64,000 nucleotides of DNA from JAYFRC01 sp034926415 (GCA_034926415.1 JAYFRC010000034.1:1-64000); one strand, 5' to 3'. Counted from the stretch's first letter, positions 52,902-62,167 are shown. Notes: generated by a model from the letters alone, not told the origin. Translations and numbers: made by a program.

Positions 52902-53280
52902 GGAATCACCCTTTCTCTTCAGTCTTTGTTAGCATTTTTGATGTGTCCAAATACTAATCTCAAAAGATTTATTTATCAATTCGCGGAATAAACAAAGAAT
53001 TTATTTTATTTTGTTTACAAAACAGATAAAATCTATTTATGTTTATGATTTGCAGCTCTTATATTGGCTCTGCAGCGCGGTTTGAGGCTCTTTTTTAACA
53101 ATTTTTTACCACAATTTTCTATAAATTAAGTTATTCTTTAAGCAAGTTATTGTTCTAATCTTCTAAAAAAGTTGGAATTTTGATGCTTTTCATTTTCGTT
53201 AAATATAAAACAAATAAAATTCACTTGAATTTAATATAAATTTTTATTATTATCACTTTTAGCATAAGGAGGTACTTTTT
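52902..53280. other. Divergent tctB-lysR control region
   Basis: 379 nt, very AT-rich, no gene. Related segments AGATTTATTTATC (52968-52980) and GATAAAATCTATTTATG (53026-53042) may be LysR half-sites. It also contains the lysR promoter at 53225-53253. Confidence 0.5.
53225..53253 (+). promoter_or_regulatory. Promoter of the LysR gene
   Basis: TTGAAT (53225-53230), 17-bp spacer, TATTAT (53248-53253), 27 nt before the ATG with AAGGAGG between. Confidence 0.6.
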
Positions 53281-54201
53281 ATGGGATTCAGAGAACTTGA
53301 ATATGTATGTGCGCTGGCGGAAAACAAGAGCATAACGAAAACGGCAAAGGCGCTCGGGCTCACCCAGCCGGCGCTCAGCATATTTCTTAAAAATCTCGAG
53401 GCGGAGACGGGAACCCCGCTCTTTGAGCATGTCGGGAAGTCGCTTGTGCTCACGTACGCCGGTGAGCGTTATCTCCATTACGCGCGGGAGATACTCATAA
53501 TGGAAAAAACGATGGATCACGAGCTTTCGGAACTCCAGCTCGAGGACAAAGGCTGCCTGAGCCTGACGTGCATGCTGCCGAGAAGCACGTTTATGATCCC
53601 CGAGACGATACCCGCGTTCAAGCAGCTTTATCCGAACGTGTCGATACAGCTTTACGAGGAGGTTGCATACGACGCGATAGAGCGCAACATACTTGACGGA
53701 CGCGCGTCTTTAGGAATCGTCAACTATCAGCCGAAGGATCCTCACATAACGGCGATACCGCTTCATGAGGAGGAGCTGCTGCTGACCGTAAGCGACAACC
53801 ATCCGATAGCCAAAAGGATGAACGCGCATCATGGGGACAAGCCGCGAATCATCGACCTGAACGATTTCAAAAACGATCCGCTCATAATTCCGAAAAATAC
53901 GCGCACTGCTGAACAGATACAGGCGATAACGCAAAAGCGCAGGCTCGACCAGCCCGTTTTTCTTGAGACGCGGAACATCGAAATTGCGCTTCGCCTCGCC
54001 TCCGAAGGGCTTGGAATCACCTTTCTCTGTGACAGTCACATAAATTTCAAATACCTGCCCGACAACCTCGTATTCTTTTCGACCGCCGACCCCGACGCCA
54101 AAATGATGCTCTATCTCCTGTACCGCACTAATTCCTACATGCCTTCGTATATCCAGAAATACATCGAAATGCTCAAGGATTACGCCTGCGGAAACCTGTA
54201 A
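53281..54201 (+). CDS. LysR-type transcriptional regulator
   Basis: 306 aa. N-terminal HTH (MGFRELEYVCALAENKSITK..ALGLTQPALSIFLKNLE) and a C-terminal effector-binding domain with the two-lobed LysR-substrate pattern. Transcribed away from the tct/BKACE operon, so it most likely activates that operon in response to its substrate. AAGGAGG precedes the ATG. Confidence 0.92.
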   Translation: MGFRELEYVCALAENKSITKTAKALGLTQPALSIFLKNLEAETGTPLFEHVGKSLVLTYAGERYLHYAREILIMEKTMDHELSELQLEDKGCLSLTCMLPRSTFMIPETIPAFKQLYPNVSIQLYEEVAYDAIERNILDGRASLGIVNYQPKDPHITAIPLHEEELLLTVSDNHPIAKRMNAHHGDKPRIIDLNDFKNDPLIIPKNTRTAEQIQAITQKRRLDQPVFLETRNIEIALRLASEGLGITFLCDSHINFKYLPDNLVFFSTADPDAKMMLYLLYRTNSYMPSYIQKYIEMLKDYACGNL

Positions 54202-54205
54202 CAAA

Positions 54206-54246
54206 CCGCCCCTCAAACGTCCTTTACGGTTGCGTTTGAGGGGCGG
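54206..54246 (+). terminator. Hairpin after the LysR gene
   Basis: CCGCCCCTCAAACG and its exact complement, 13-nt loop. Followed by ATGCGTTATC rather than a T-run, so termination may be partial. Confidence 0.6.
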
Positions 54247-54290
54247 ATGCGTTATCATATATCTATCAATTATGCAGGAGGCGTTTTCAT

Positions 54291-54794
54291 GTGACGAGGG
54301 ACGACTTGCTCTCCGCGCTCGCCGCGCACTATGGCGAAAACTATTCAGCGGAAGAGACGGACGCCGGAGCGCTGCCGCTTTCCGCCTTTTACGTCATGCA
54401 CAGCGTGGATGACAGATACACCCTTTTCCGCCAGTTCGTTACCGGCAAGGCCGAGTCGAACGACTTCGTGTACGTGTTCACTCCCGACGTCCTGACTCCG
54501 GAGCTTGCAAAAAGCTGCGCCCGTTTCGCGCTCGGCGACGCCTCCGCGCGCATAGACCCCACCGGCGACCATATGTTCTCGCTCATAACCGTTTTGTTTT
54601 TCAGCGGCAGCATCGACGCATCAGCCGCATCCGCGATAAAGAAGGCAAAAATGCACAGGGACTACAAGTCTCCCCAGACCGGATGGGCCGAGCTCCGCAC
54701 CGCCGCGTTCGACGCAAGCGGAGCGTTAATCGCCGCCAACTCGATGGGGCGGGACGTGGCCGTCATGTTAAAAAAGGCTATCGCGGCAAAATAA
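54291..54794 (+). CDS. Conserved-looking protein of unknown function
   Basis: 167 aa from GTG 54291 with AGGAGG 9 nt upstream. No membrane helix or signal. I do not recognise a domain. It has an FTPDVLTPELAKSCARFALG segment and a C-terminal region (GWAELRTAAFDASGALIAANSMGRDVAVMLKKA) with a Rossmann-like alternation. Followed at 37 nt by a nucleotidyltransferase gene and then pantothenate kinase, so possibly one operon. Confidence 0.65.
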   Translation: MTRDDLLSALAAHYGENYSAEETDAGALPLSAFYVMHSVDDRYTLFRQFVTGKAESNDFVYVFTPDVLTPELAKSCARFALGDASARIDPTGDHMFSLITVLFFSGSIDASAASAIKKAKMHRDYKSPQTGWAELRTAAFDASGALIAANSMGRDVAVMLKKAIAAK

Positions 54795-54831
54795 GGCTGC
54801 CGCGCGTATTTTCGCATTTGGAGGAAAACCT

Positions 54832-55563
54832 ATGAAAGCAGTTATACTCGCCGCGGGCAAAGGCACGCGGCTTAAGACCAGCGGCGTAAATCTTCCGAAG
54901 GTGCTCCGCACCGCCGACGGGAAGCCTCTTCTCCACTATGTTCTGTCAGCTCTGTCGTTTTTGCCAAAGGACGACGTCATAATCGTCGTCGGCTATAAGC
55001 GCGAGATGGTAGAGGAGGCCTTTCCCGGTTATAGCTTCGCCGTGCAGGAAAAGCAGCTCGGAACCGGACATGCCGTTGCCTGCGCCAAAAGCCTGCTTCG
55101 GGATTACAACGGGCCTCTGCTCGTATGCTGCGGCGACATGCCGCTGATGACCGAGAAGACCTACCGCGCCATACTCAATACTCACGAGTCAGAGGGCAAC
55201 GTATGCACGATACTTGCCGCCGTCTGCTCCGAGGACCTTCCCTACGGCCGTGTCCTGCGCCGCGCGGACGGCACGTTTGACCGCGTCGTCGAGGACAAGG
55301 ACTGCACGCCGGAGCAAAAAAAGATACGCGAGCTAAACGCGGGCGTATACGTATTCGACTGTCAGAGGCTCCTTTCGGTGCTTGACCGGCTCGACTGCGA
55401 CAACGCGCAGGGCGAGTATTATCTAACCGACGCGCCCGTGCTTATGCGCGAGGCGGGCGGGAGGATAGGCGTCTGCGCCGCCTGCACCGCCGACGAAATG
55501 CTCGGCGTCAACACGCCAGATCAGCTCGAGCAGGTAGAAAAATATCTGAAGGAGAAAAAATGA
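54832..55563 (+). CDS. Sugar-phosphate nucleotidyltransferase (GlmU N-domain-like)
   Basis: 243 aa. Starts MKAVILAAGKGTRLKTSGVNLPKVL, the nucleotide-binding G-x-G-T-R...K signature, then KQLGTGHAV and a GDMPL metal motif, all as in the uridyltransferase domain of GlmU. It lacks the left-handed beta-helix acetyltransferase domain, so it is a stand-alone uridylyltransferase-type enzyme. Substrate (GlcNAc-1-P or another sugar phosphate) is uncertain. GGAGG upstream. Confidence 0.85.
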   Translation: MKAVILAAGKGTRLKTSGVNLPKVLRTADGKPLLHYVLSALSFLPKDDVIIVVGYKREMVEEAFPGYSFAVQEKQLGTGHAVACAKSLLRDYNGPLLVCCGDMPLMTEKTYRAILNTHESEGNVCTILAAVCSEDLPYGRVLRRADGTFDRVVEDKDCTPEQKKIRELNAGVYVFDCQRLLSVLDRLDCDNAQGEYYLTDAPVLMREAGGRIGVCAACTADEMLGVNTPDQLEQVEKYLKEKK

Positions 55564-55564
55564 T

Positions 55565-56386
55565 ATGTCCTTTATCATAGGCATCGACGCGGGCTCGTCC
55601 GCCACTAAAATAATCGGCATGAACGCCGAAAAGCACCTATATCTTCCTCCGCTGCGCATGGATGCGGTCGACGGCGCGGGATTTTTCGGCGCCGCGCTCG
55701 ACAAATATCTCGACCGCTCGGGCGTTTTAAAAGACGAAGTCTCTCTCATCTCGATGACCGGCGGGCGCGCCGACGGCGCGGGCGCGGAAATCGATGGCAA
55801 ACCCGTAAAACGCGTAAAGGAGTTCGACGCGCTGGCCGCCGGAGCGCTTGAGTTCAGCGGGCAGGAGCGCGGCGTCGTCGCAAACATAGGCACGGGAGCA
55901 TGCTTCGTTTACGCCGAGAAGGGCAAGAGCGCCGTGCACATCGGCGGAAGCGGCATAGGCGGCGGAACGCTCGTAGGGCTCTGCTCGCGGCTCGCGTTTG
56001 TCGACCGCATAGACGATATAACCTCCATGGCCGAGAGCGGCGACCTCGCAAATGTCGACATCTCGATCGCGGACATGTCACTCGGTGACCTTAAATCCCT
56101 CGACCCCAAAATGACGCTGTCAAATTTTGGAAAAACAGGCGACGGCGCCACGAGCGCCGACCTCGTGCTCGGCGCGATAAACCTCGTGCTTCAGAGCGTC
56201 GGCACGTTGGCGCTGTTCGCGTGCCGCTCCGTCAACTGCGAAACAGTTATAGTCACCGGCGGCCTCGCGGAGCTTCCGCAGGCTAAGGACAATTTTGAAA
56301 ACTTTGAAAAGATATACGGAAAGAAATTTATCCGCTGCGGGCTTCCGGCGTTTGTCACCGCCGCAGGGACAATACTCTGCAATTGA
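55565..56386 (+). CDS. coaW: Type II pantothenate kinase
   Basis: 273 aa ASKHA-fold kinase. GIDAGSSATKI at residues 6-16 is the phosphate-1 motif, SMTGGRAD, ANIGTGACFV and GGSGIGGGTLVGL follow, and VTGGLAE lies near the end. Matches the CoaW/fumble group that starts coenzyme A synthesis. The ATG lies 1 nt past the preceding stop, implying coupling. Confidence 0.85.
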   Translation: MSFIIGIDAGSSATKIIGMNAEKHLYLPPLRMDAVDGAGFFGAALDKYLDRSGVLKDEVSLISMTGGRADGAGAEIDGKPVKRVKEFDALAAGALEFSGQERGVVANIGTGACFVYAEKGKSAVHIGGSGIGGGTLVGLCSRLAFVDRIDDITSMAESGDLANVDISIADMSLGDLKSLDPKMTLSNFGKTGDGATSADLVLGAINLVLQSVGTLALFACRSVNCETVIVTGGLAELPQAKDNFENFEKIYGKKFIRCGLPAFVTAAGTILCN

Positions 56387-56408
56387 CGATAAAGCGCGGC
56401 ATAAATCA

Positions 56409-56446
56409 AACCCCCTTTCCAAGGCAGACGTCCGGGAAAGGGGGTT
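56409..56446 (+). terminator. Hairpin after coaW
   Basis: AACCCCCTTTCC / GGAAAGGGGGTT 12-bp stem with a 14-nt loop; weak T-tract (GATG). Probably ends the coaW operon. Confidence 0.6.
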
Positions 56447-56495
56447 GATGCCGTAGTAATAACACGGCTTACATGCCATCACCATTCTGACACAG

Positions 56496-56538
56496 AAAAG
56501 CAAACGGGAGTGCCTGGCAGCGCTCCCGTTTGCTTTTA
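56496..56538. terminator. Bidirectional terminator
   Basis: GCAAACGGGAG / CTCCCGTTTGC stem, AAAAG on the left and TTTTA on the right, serving coaW (+) and the htrA gene (-). Confidence 0.8.
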
Positions 56539-56588
56539 TAAAAAATTGGAAAAAAAATGAAAAAGCGTTAATTCATATCCGGCGTAAA

Positions 56589-58160
56589 TTATGCGCCGTA
56601 GCCGCTTGAGTAGCTTCCGCTGTACGAACTGCCGCTGCCGGTTCCGTTATTGAAGTAATAGCTGTAGCCGTTGCTTCCGTTGCTGCTGCCGCCGTTCTGG
56701 GTGGCGCCGCTGGACGTGTCTGGAACCGTGGTCGTGCTGCTGCTCGTCGTCGAAGCGGGCTCGGCGCCGAAGGTAAAGTTTATGGTAGTTTCCTTGCCGC
56801 TGCGGTAAACCGTAAGCGTGCAGCTGTCCCCGGCCTTATAGGATTTCTTCGCGGTGGTCAGGTCGTCCATTGAGGTAATAGTCGTATCGTCTATCTTTGT
56901 TATGATGTCTCCGGCCTGGAGTCCGCATTTCTCGCCCGCTCCGCCTTCCTCGATGCTGTAAACGTATACGCCTTCAACGAGGTTGTACTGTTTGGCCATG
57001 TCGGAGGTCACGGTCTGGGCGGTAATGCCCATGTAGGGCTTATTGGTAACATAGCCGTTTTCCATGATGTCCTTTATCATGCTCCAGACAGTACTGATTG
57101 GAATAGCGAAGCCCACGCCCTCGACCGTGGTAGTCGAATAGGAGCTGTACTTGGCGGAAACGATACCGACAACCTCGCCATAGGAATTAAGCAGCGGGCC
57201 GCCGGAGTTGCCGGGATTGATGGCGCAGTCAATCTGGATCATGTCAAAGGACTGGCCTTCGACCTCTATCGCGCGGTCACAGCTCGAGACGACTCCGGTC
57301 GTCAGGCTGAAGGTAAGCTCGCCAAGCGGGTTGCCGATGGCGTTGGCCTGGTCGCCGACGTTGAGAGCGGTGCTGTCGCCTATAACAACGGTGCTGAGAC
57401 CCGTGGCGGCTATCTTCACCACGGCAATGTCGTTTTCTTCGTCGCCGCCGACATAGGAGGCGGTATAGCTCGTGCCGTCATAGGTCGTCACGTTTATGGA
57501 CGTGGCACCCTCTACAACGTGGTAGTTGGTGACTATATATCCGTCGGAGGTGATTATGAAACCGCTTCCGGAGGCCGCGTTCTGAACAGTCTGTCCGAAA
57601 ATGTTGGTGGAGTTTTCGGAAACGTTGATGCTGACGACAGCGTTGACGTTGGCAGCATAGACCTCTGCCGGAGTCATCTCGGTCTGTCCATCGACGGAGA
57701 CCTGATTTACCGTTCCGACCGTGCGGCTGCTGACCGCCACGCTCGTAGAGTCCCCGCTGCCGTTTATGGCGTACATCGCGCCCGCTCCGACTCCTCCGCC
57801 TATAAGCGAGCAGACGAGCATGGCCGCTACCATCTGTTTACCAAAGCCAGCGCCGCCTTTCTTTTTGGGCTTTTCATCGGCGCTGCGGGGCGTGCTGTCC
57901 TCAAATCGGTGATAACCGGTGTCGGCGTTTCCGCCCTCCGCGCTTTTCCCGCTTTCCGCATTGCTTTCGGCGGTGCTTCGGCTCTCGCCGGCCTTGGGGG
58001 CTTCATAGACGGGCTCCGGCTGGCTGTCGCGGGTCGAGTGATAGGACGCGCTCTCGGGAGCCGGCTCCCTCCAGCGGTAGCTTTCGTCCCTGTTCGGCGT
58101 TTCGCCGCCCGCGTTGTTTATATTTTCATTGTTCATGTTGTTTTCATTGTTCTCATTCAT
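56589..58160 (-). CDS. HtrA/DegP-family serine protease, membrane anchored, with long disordered ends
   Basis: 523 aa from ATG 58160, which has AAGGAGG upstream; an earlier in-frame start is not supported. The N-terminal 100 residues are Asn/Glu/Ser-rich and disordered, then one membrane helix (about 105-127), a trypsin-like domain with His in TNYHVVEG, Asp in ENDIAVVK and Ser in NPGNSGGPL, one PDZ domain, and a 60-residue Ser/Gly/Tyr/Asn tail. Acts outside the membrane on misfolded proteins. Confidence 0.92.
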   Translation of the reverse strand: MNENNENNMNNENINNAGGETPNRDESYRWREPAPESASYHSTRDSQPEPVYEAPKAGESRSTAESNAESGKSAEGGNADTGYHRFEDSTPRSADEKPKKKGGAGFGKQMVAAMLVCSLIGGGVGAGAMYAINGSGDSTSVAVSSRTVGTVNQVSVDGQTEMTPAEVYAANVNAVVSINVSENSTNIFGQTVQNAASGSGFIITSDGYIVTNYHVVEGATSINVTTYDGTSYTASYVGGDEENDIAVVKIAATGLSTVVIGDSTALNVGDQANAIGNPLGELTFSLTTGVVSSCDRAIEVEGQSFDMIQIDCAINPGNSGGPLLNSYGEVVGIVSAKYSSYSTTTVEGVGFAIPISTVWSMIKDIMENGYVTNKPYMGITAQTVTSDMAKQYNLVEGVYVYSIEEGGAGEKCGLQAGDIITKIDDTTITSMDDLTTAKKSYKAGDSCTLTVYRSGKETTINFTFGAEPASTTSSSTTTVPDTSSGATQNGGSSNGSNGYSYYFNNGTGSGSSYSGSYSSGYGA

Positions 58161-58305
58161 GGCAAAGTTCCTCCTTGAAAACATATGTGAAGCAAACACG
58201 CGGATACATTTCCGCTTCCTGTTTACAATGCGTATCATAAACTGCCATACTTAATTTAATCTTAAAAATTACAAAATATTTTTTACTTTTTGTAAGCATA
58301 CTGGC

Positions 58306-58349
58306 AAAGACGCCGTCCCGCGGCGGCAAGCCCGGGACGGCGTCTTTAT
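58306..58349 (-). terminator. Terminator of the second htrA gene
   Basis: AAAGACGCCGTCCCG and its complement, 12-nt loop, A/T tails on both sides; on the minus strand followed by CAGTATG after the stem, so moderate strength. Confidence 0.7.
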
Positions 58350-58372
58350 CATATTAAAATCAGTCCGCAGCC

Positions 58373-59707
58373 TTATGAATAACTTGACTCCGCGTCGAGC
58401 ACAACGGGAAATTCCATCGTCTCGCCGTCTCTTAAAACTGTGAGCGTCATAGTTTCGCCGGGGGCGTGCGTGCGGCGCACCTCAAGCAGGTCCTTTGTCG
58501 AAGACACTTCCGTTCCGTCGGCCGCGGTTATGACGTCTCCCTGACGAAGTCCCGCCGCCTTGGAACAACTGCCTGACTCGACAGAGTAGACGATAAGTCC
58601 TGTTTTCCCGCCGTCAAGCGCCACGGGCATCACGGTTATGCCGAGTCTGCATTCCGGCAGCACGTAGCCGTATTCAAGTATCTGATTCACCTCATACAAA
58701 AATTCCGACGAGGGTATCGCAAAGCCCAGGCCTTCCACAGTATAGCTGCTCGAGCCCATTTTTATCGTGTTTATGCCGACGACCTGGCCTCTCGAGTTTA
58801 TGAGCGGACCGCCGGAGTTGCCGGGGTTCAGCGCGGCGTTTGTCTGTATCAGCGTCATTGAGCGGCCGTTCACGTCCACGTTGCGGTTTATGGCGGAGAT
58901 TATTCCGTCCGTCAGCGTCCCTCGAAGCTCGAGTCCGAGCGGGTTTCCTATGGCGTATGCCGTTTCGCCGACTATAAGGTCGTCGCTGTCGCCTATTTCG
59001 GCGGGCTCAAGGTCGTCCGCATCGACCTTCAGCACCGCAATGTCGCGGTCTGTATCGTAGCCGATGAGCGAAGCGTCGAGTTTTTCGCCGGTATAGAGAA
59101 TGACGGCGCAGCTAGTACCACCATCTATAACGTGGGCGTTCGTAAGTATATATCCGCTCTCGGTCAATATAACTCCCGTACCTATGGACGCCGTGGTACT
59201 GTCCTGCATGGCGGCTACCGTCACGACCGAGGGAAGCACCTTGGCGTAGACCTCTGAGGCTGAAAGCTCCTTCGCGCTCTTGTTTTCGCTCATGCCTATA
59301 CTTACGCCGAGCCCGTGCGCAGCAGCCGCGATATGCACCTTGGACGAATCGCCGTTCTCGTCTTCGTTGTACCAGAGTATATCGCCGTCGCCGTGACCGC
59401 CGCCGTGCACGACGGAGTAAAAGGGAACGAACTTCGCGACCAGCGCGAGTCCTACCGCCGCGGCGCAGAGCGCCGCGAATATGACGACGCCGCGCTTTCC
59501 GTGCTTCGGTTTTTTCGGCTCTCTTCGCTCCTTCTGCTTTGCCTTCTTTACATACATCGGAAGCTTCTCGCCCTCTTGTTTCTTTCTCTCGGCTTCAGAA
59601 ACAAAATCGCGTTCGTATGTCAGAACTACTTCCAACGGCAAATACGGACGTTCGTAACTCTCCTGTATCTCGCGCTGGGGCTCCGCATCGTTTCCAATTT
59701 TTTCCAT
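58373..59707 (-). CDS. HtrA/DegP-family serine protease, membrane anchored (two-component operon copy)
   Basis: 444 aa from ATG 59707; a TTG at 59737 would overlap the leader element. Basic cytoplasmic N-terminus (about 1-75), one membrane helix, then His in TNAHVIDGG, Asp in DTDRDIAVLK and Ser in NPGNSGGPLIN, and one C-terminal PDZ domain (GLRQGDVITAADG). It follows the histidine kinase gene in the same direction, like CssRS-controlled htrA genes in bacilli, so it is probably part of an envelope-stress response. Confidence 0.9.
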   Translation of the reverse strand: MEKIGNDAEPQREIQESYERPYLPLEVVLTYERDFVSEAERKKQEGEKLPMYVKKAKQKERREPKKPKHGKRGVVIFAALCAAAVGLALVAKFVPFYSVVHGGGHGDGDILWYNEDENGDSSKVHIAAAAHGLGVSIGMSENKSAKELSASEVYAKVLPSVVTVAAMQDSTTASIGTGVILTESGYILTNAHVIDGGTSCAVILYTGEKLDASLIGYDTDRDIAVLKVDADDLEPAEIGDSDDLIVGETAYAIGNPLGLELRGTLTDGIISAINRNVDVNGRSMTLIQTNAALNPGNSGGPLINSRGQVVGINTIKMGSSSYTVEGLGFAIPSSEFLYEVNQILEYGYVLPECRLGITVMPVALDGGKTGLIVYSVESGSCSKAAGLRQGDVITAADGTEVSSTKDLLEVRRTHAPGETMTLTVLRDGETMEFPVVLDAESSYS

Positions 59708-59850
59708 AAATATGACCGTGCCTTTCGCTTCGCTCAAGGTTCAAAATGACCATTAAAAGGGATGGTCATAATGTGTATATTTTCTGTCGCCGCGCAAGCG
59801 GCAAAAATGCGTAATTGAATCAAATAAAGTCTGAACCTGTTTCAAACTTC
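59705..59850 (-). promoter_or_regulatory. Repeated structured leader element, copy 3 (5' of htrA)
   Basis: Same layout as copies 1 and 2. On the minus strand: hairpin A AAGTTTGAA/TTCAGACTT, central hairpin with apex GCCGC-TTGC-GCGGC, hairpin C with ATGACCAT (59762-59769) and ATGGTCAT (59746-59753) forming a perfect 8-bp stem, then AAAGGCACGGTCAT (59712-59725) 12 nt wide before the ATG at 59707. Arm plus loop pairs with this segment at 12 of 14 positions. A 12-residue-scale frame from 59769 encodes MTIPFNGHFEP. Confidence 0.77.
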
Positions 59851-59865
59851 TCCGTCTTCGCGGTT

Positions 59866-61290
59866 TCAGATCGCGAGCGTCAGTGTGAAGGCGAAGGTCG
59901 TGAGTCCGTTTTCGCTCGTGACCTTTATGTCTTCCCTGTGCTGCCGCAAAATCGTCTTTACAATATAGAGGCCGAGGCCGACGCCGTCCTTGTCCTCGCT
60001 GCGGGATTTGTCGCTCTTGTGGAATCTCTCAAAAAGCAGAGGTATCTCCTCGGGCGATATCGTCTCTCCCCTGTTCTGGATAAAGACGAGCGCCTTGCCG
60101 TTTTTGATGCCGATGCCCATCTTCAGCGTCGAGCCGCGCTCGGCAAACTTGGCGGCGTTTTCCATGAGATTGTATATGACCTGCTGGATAAGATCCGGGT
60201 CGCCCATGACGAACACCGAGTCCTCCGGGATATCGGCCTCGACATCGAGGCCGCGGTCGGTTATTTTCATCTCCATCGATATTATCGTGCGGCGCATGCT
60301 CTCGCACACGTCGAAACGGCGCTTTTCCTGTATGACGTCAGTCGCCTGGAGACGCGATATGTCCAGCATCCTGCGCACGAGGCGCGACATTCTGCGGCTC
60401 TCATCCGAGATTATCTGGAGATACTTCTTCTCCTTTTCGCGCGGTATCGTCCCATCGAGAATTCCGTCGGTATAGCCGGCTATGCTCGTCATCGGGGTTT
60501 TCAGCTCGTGCGAGACGTTGGCTATGAACTCGCGGCGGCGAAGCTCCGTCTGCTGGAGCGAATCGGCCATAAGGTTGAAAGCGTCCGCGAGCTCGCCCAT
60601 TTCGTCGCTCTGGCCGTTGGGATTAACTCGAACATCAAGGTTGCCCGCCGCGAAGCTTCGTACGGCCCTGACCATGTCCTGTATGGGTTTTGTCTGGCGC
60701 ACGGTGGTGACCGAACAGAGCACTACGGCGATGAGCATGACGGTTATCATCGTAAAAAAGAAAATACCGAAAAACGCGCGCCACATCTGCGTGAACGAGC
60801 TCATATCGCTCGTCACCAGTATCATGCCGACGAGATTTCCGGTATACGGGCTCATCACGCTTTCGCCCACGATATACTGCTTGTGTTCGTATATTCCGCC
60901 GAGATTATTCACTCCGGAATATTTCTCACCGCCGCGTATTTCGGCCGCCGTCGCCTCGGGAATCGAGAGCGAACGGCCCTGAATATCCGAATCGGAAGCC
61001 ATTATGACGCTTCCGTCGTTATCGCATACAAGAAGCTGAACGTCCGCTATCTCCGCCGCAAAGGACGCGAGAGTGCGGAACGAGGTGCTGTCTGCAAGGC
61101 TTTCGCCGGTGTAATACTGCGTGGCAAGCTGTGTGACGAGCTCCACGTCCTTTTCCATTCCGGCGCGTTTTTCCGTCGTCACATAGTTGTAGCTCAGTCC
61201 CATGAACGCCACGGCGAGCACCACCATGGTAAGTATTATCATTCCCGCGGTCAGCAGGAACTGTCTCCAATAAAGGCTCTGCGTTTTCAC
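59866..61290 (-). CDS. Sensor histidine kinase (HAMP)
   Basis: 474 aa starting GTG 61290. Two membrane helices (about 12-34 and 171-194) bracket an extracellular sensor; a HAMP domain follows (QTKPIQDMVRAVRSFAAGN), then NVSHELKTPMT with the phospho-His and ATP-binding boxes NLMENAAKFA, DGVGLGLYIVK. Partner of the regulator 53 nt upstream. The G1 box and DKSRSEDKDGVG are typical of envelope-stress kinases. Confidence 0.92.
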   Translation of the reverse strand: MKTQSLYWRQFLLTAGMIILTMVVLAVAFMGLSYNYVTTEKRAGMEKDVELVTQLATQYYTGESLADSTSFRTLASFAAEIADVQLLVCDNDGSVIMASDSDIQGRSLSIPEATAAEIRGGEKYSGVNNLGGIYEHKQYIVGESVMSPYTGNLVGMILVTSDMSSFTQMWRAFFGIFFFTMITVMLIAVVLCSVTTVRQTKPIQDMVRAVRSFAAGNLDVRVNPNGQSDEMGELADAFNLMADSLQQTELRRREFIANVSHELKTPMTSIAGYTDGILDGTIPREKEKKYLQIISDESRRMSRLVRRMLDISRLQATDVIQEKRRFDVCESMRRTIISMEMKITDRGLDVEADIPEDSVFVMGDPDLIQQVIYNLMENAAKFAERGSTLKMGIGIKNGKALVFIQNRGETISPEEIPLLFERFHKSDKSRSEDKDGVGLGLYIVKTILRQHREDIKVTSENGLTTFAFTLTLAI

Positions 61291-61343
61291 AGGTCAGACG
61301 GCCCCTTTTCGTTTACCCCGCGCAGCTATATGGCAGGGCGGAT

Positions 61344-62057
61344 TTATTTTGTATTGTCCTGCGCTCCGTCGGTAAGCTCAAATTTATAGCCCACGCCCCA
61401 GACCGTCTTCAGCGCCCATTTGTCGCTGACGTTCTCGAGCTTTTCGCGGAGGCGTTTTATGTGGACGTCAACCGTGCGCGAGTCGCCGAAATAGTCGAAT
61501 CCCCACACCTCGTCGAGAAGCTGATTGCGAGTGTAGACTCGGTTAGGCGTCGCCGCCAGGTGGTAGAGAAGCTCGAGCTCCTTGGGCGGCGTATCTATCT
61601 TCTGCCCGTCGACGATTAGCTCGTAGGAATCAAGATTTATCACGAGCTTGTCAAACGTCAGGCGCTTTTTCGTGTCCTCGGGAAGCTCCGTACGGCGGAG
61701 CACCGCGTTTATCCTCGCGAGAAGTTCTTTCATCTCGAAAGGCTTTATAATATAATCGTCCGCGCCCATCTCGAGGCCCTGTATGCGGTCGAACACTTCG
61801 CCCTTGGCCGTGAGCATTATTATCGGAACCTTCGACGTCTCTCTTATCTTGGCACAGACGCCCCAGCCGTCCAGAACGGGCAGCATGATGTCGAGAAGTA
61901 TGAGGTCGGGAGCTTCCTTTCTGAACTCCTCCAGCGCCTTTCCGCCGTCGGCGGCGCGTCGGACGACAAAGCCCTCCTTTTCAAGATACAGACGAAGCAG
62001 GTCGGCTATGTTTCCGTCGTCCTCGACCACAAGTACGTTTCGTGCCAAAATCTCCAC
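61344..62057 (-). CDS. OmpR-family response regulator
   Basis: 237 aa starting GTG 62057 with GGAAGGAT upstream. Receiver domain with EDD near residue 12, phospho-Asp in LILLDIMLP, Lys in IIKPFEMKE; winged helix with PPKELELLYHLA and SRTVDVHIKRLREKL. Cognate to the kinase downstream, and a likely activator of the htrA gene at 58373. Confidence 0.93.
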   Translation of the reverse strand: MEILARNVLVVEDDGNIADLLRLYLEKEGFVVRRAADGGKALEEFRKEAPDLILLDIMLPVLDGWGVCAKIRETSKVPIIMLTAKGEVFDRIQGLEMGADDYIIKPFEMKELLARINAVLRRTELPEDTKKRLTFDKLVINLDSYELIVDGQKIDTPPKELELLYHLAATPNRVYTRNQLLDEVWGFDYFGDSRTVDVHIKRLREKLENVSDKWALKTVWGVGYKFELTDGAQDNTK

Positions 62058-62167
62058 ATCCTTCCATGGCGGACATTCCGCCGCCGGCTCTTCGGGGCGG
62101 CCGAAAGCCGGTCATTCTTCCCCGATTATACTTATATAATGCATTTCATGCTTGAACATTCTGTAAA

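Noticed and set aside
35801..59850. Leader elements as plain terminators or insertion-type repeats
   Set aside because: They lack strong U-runs and terminal inverted repeats with target duplications, lie inside operons, and always abut a start codon in one orientation, so a simple terminator or transposon reading fits less well, though a domesticated repeat cannot be excluded.
59815..61389. Long plus-strand frame antisense to the histidine kinase
   Set aside because: Arg/His/Tyr-rich shadow of a well supported kinase gene, no start signal.
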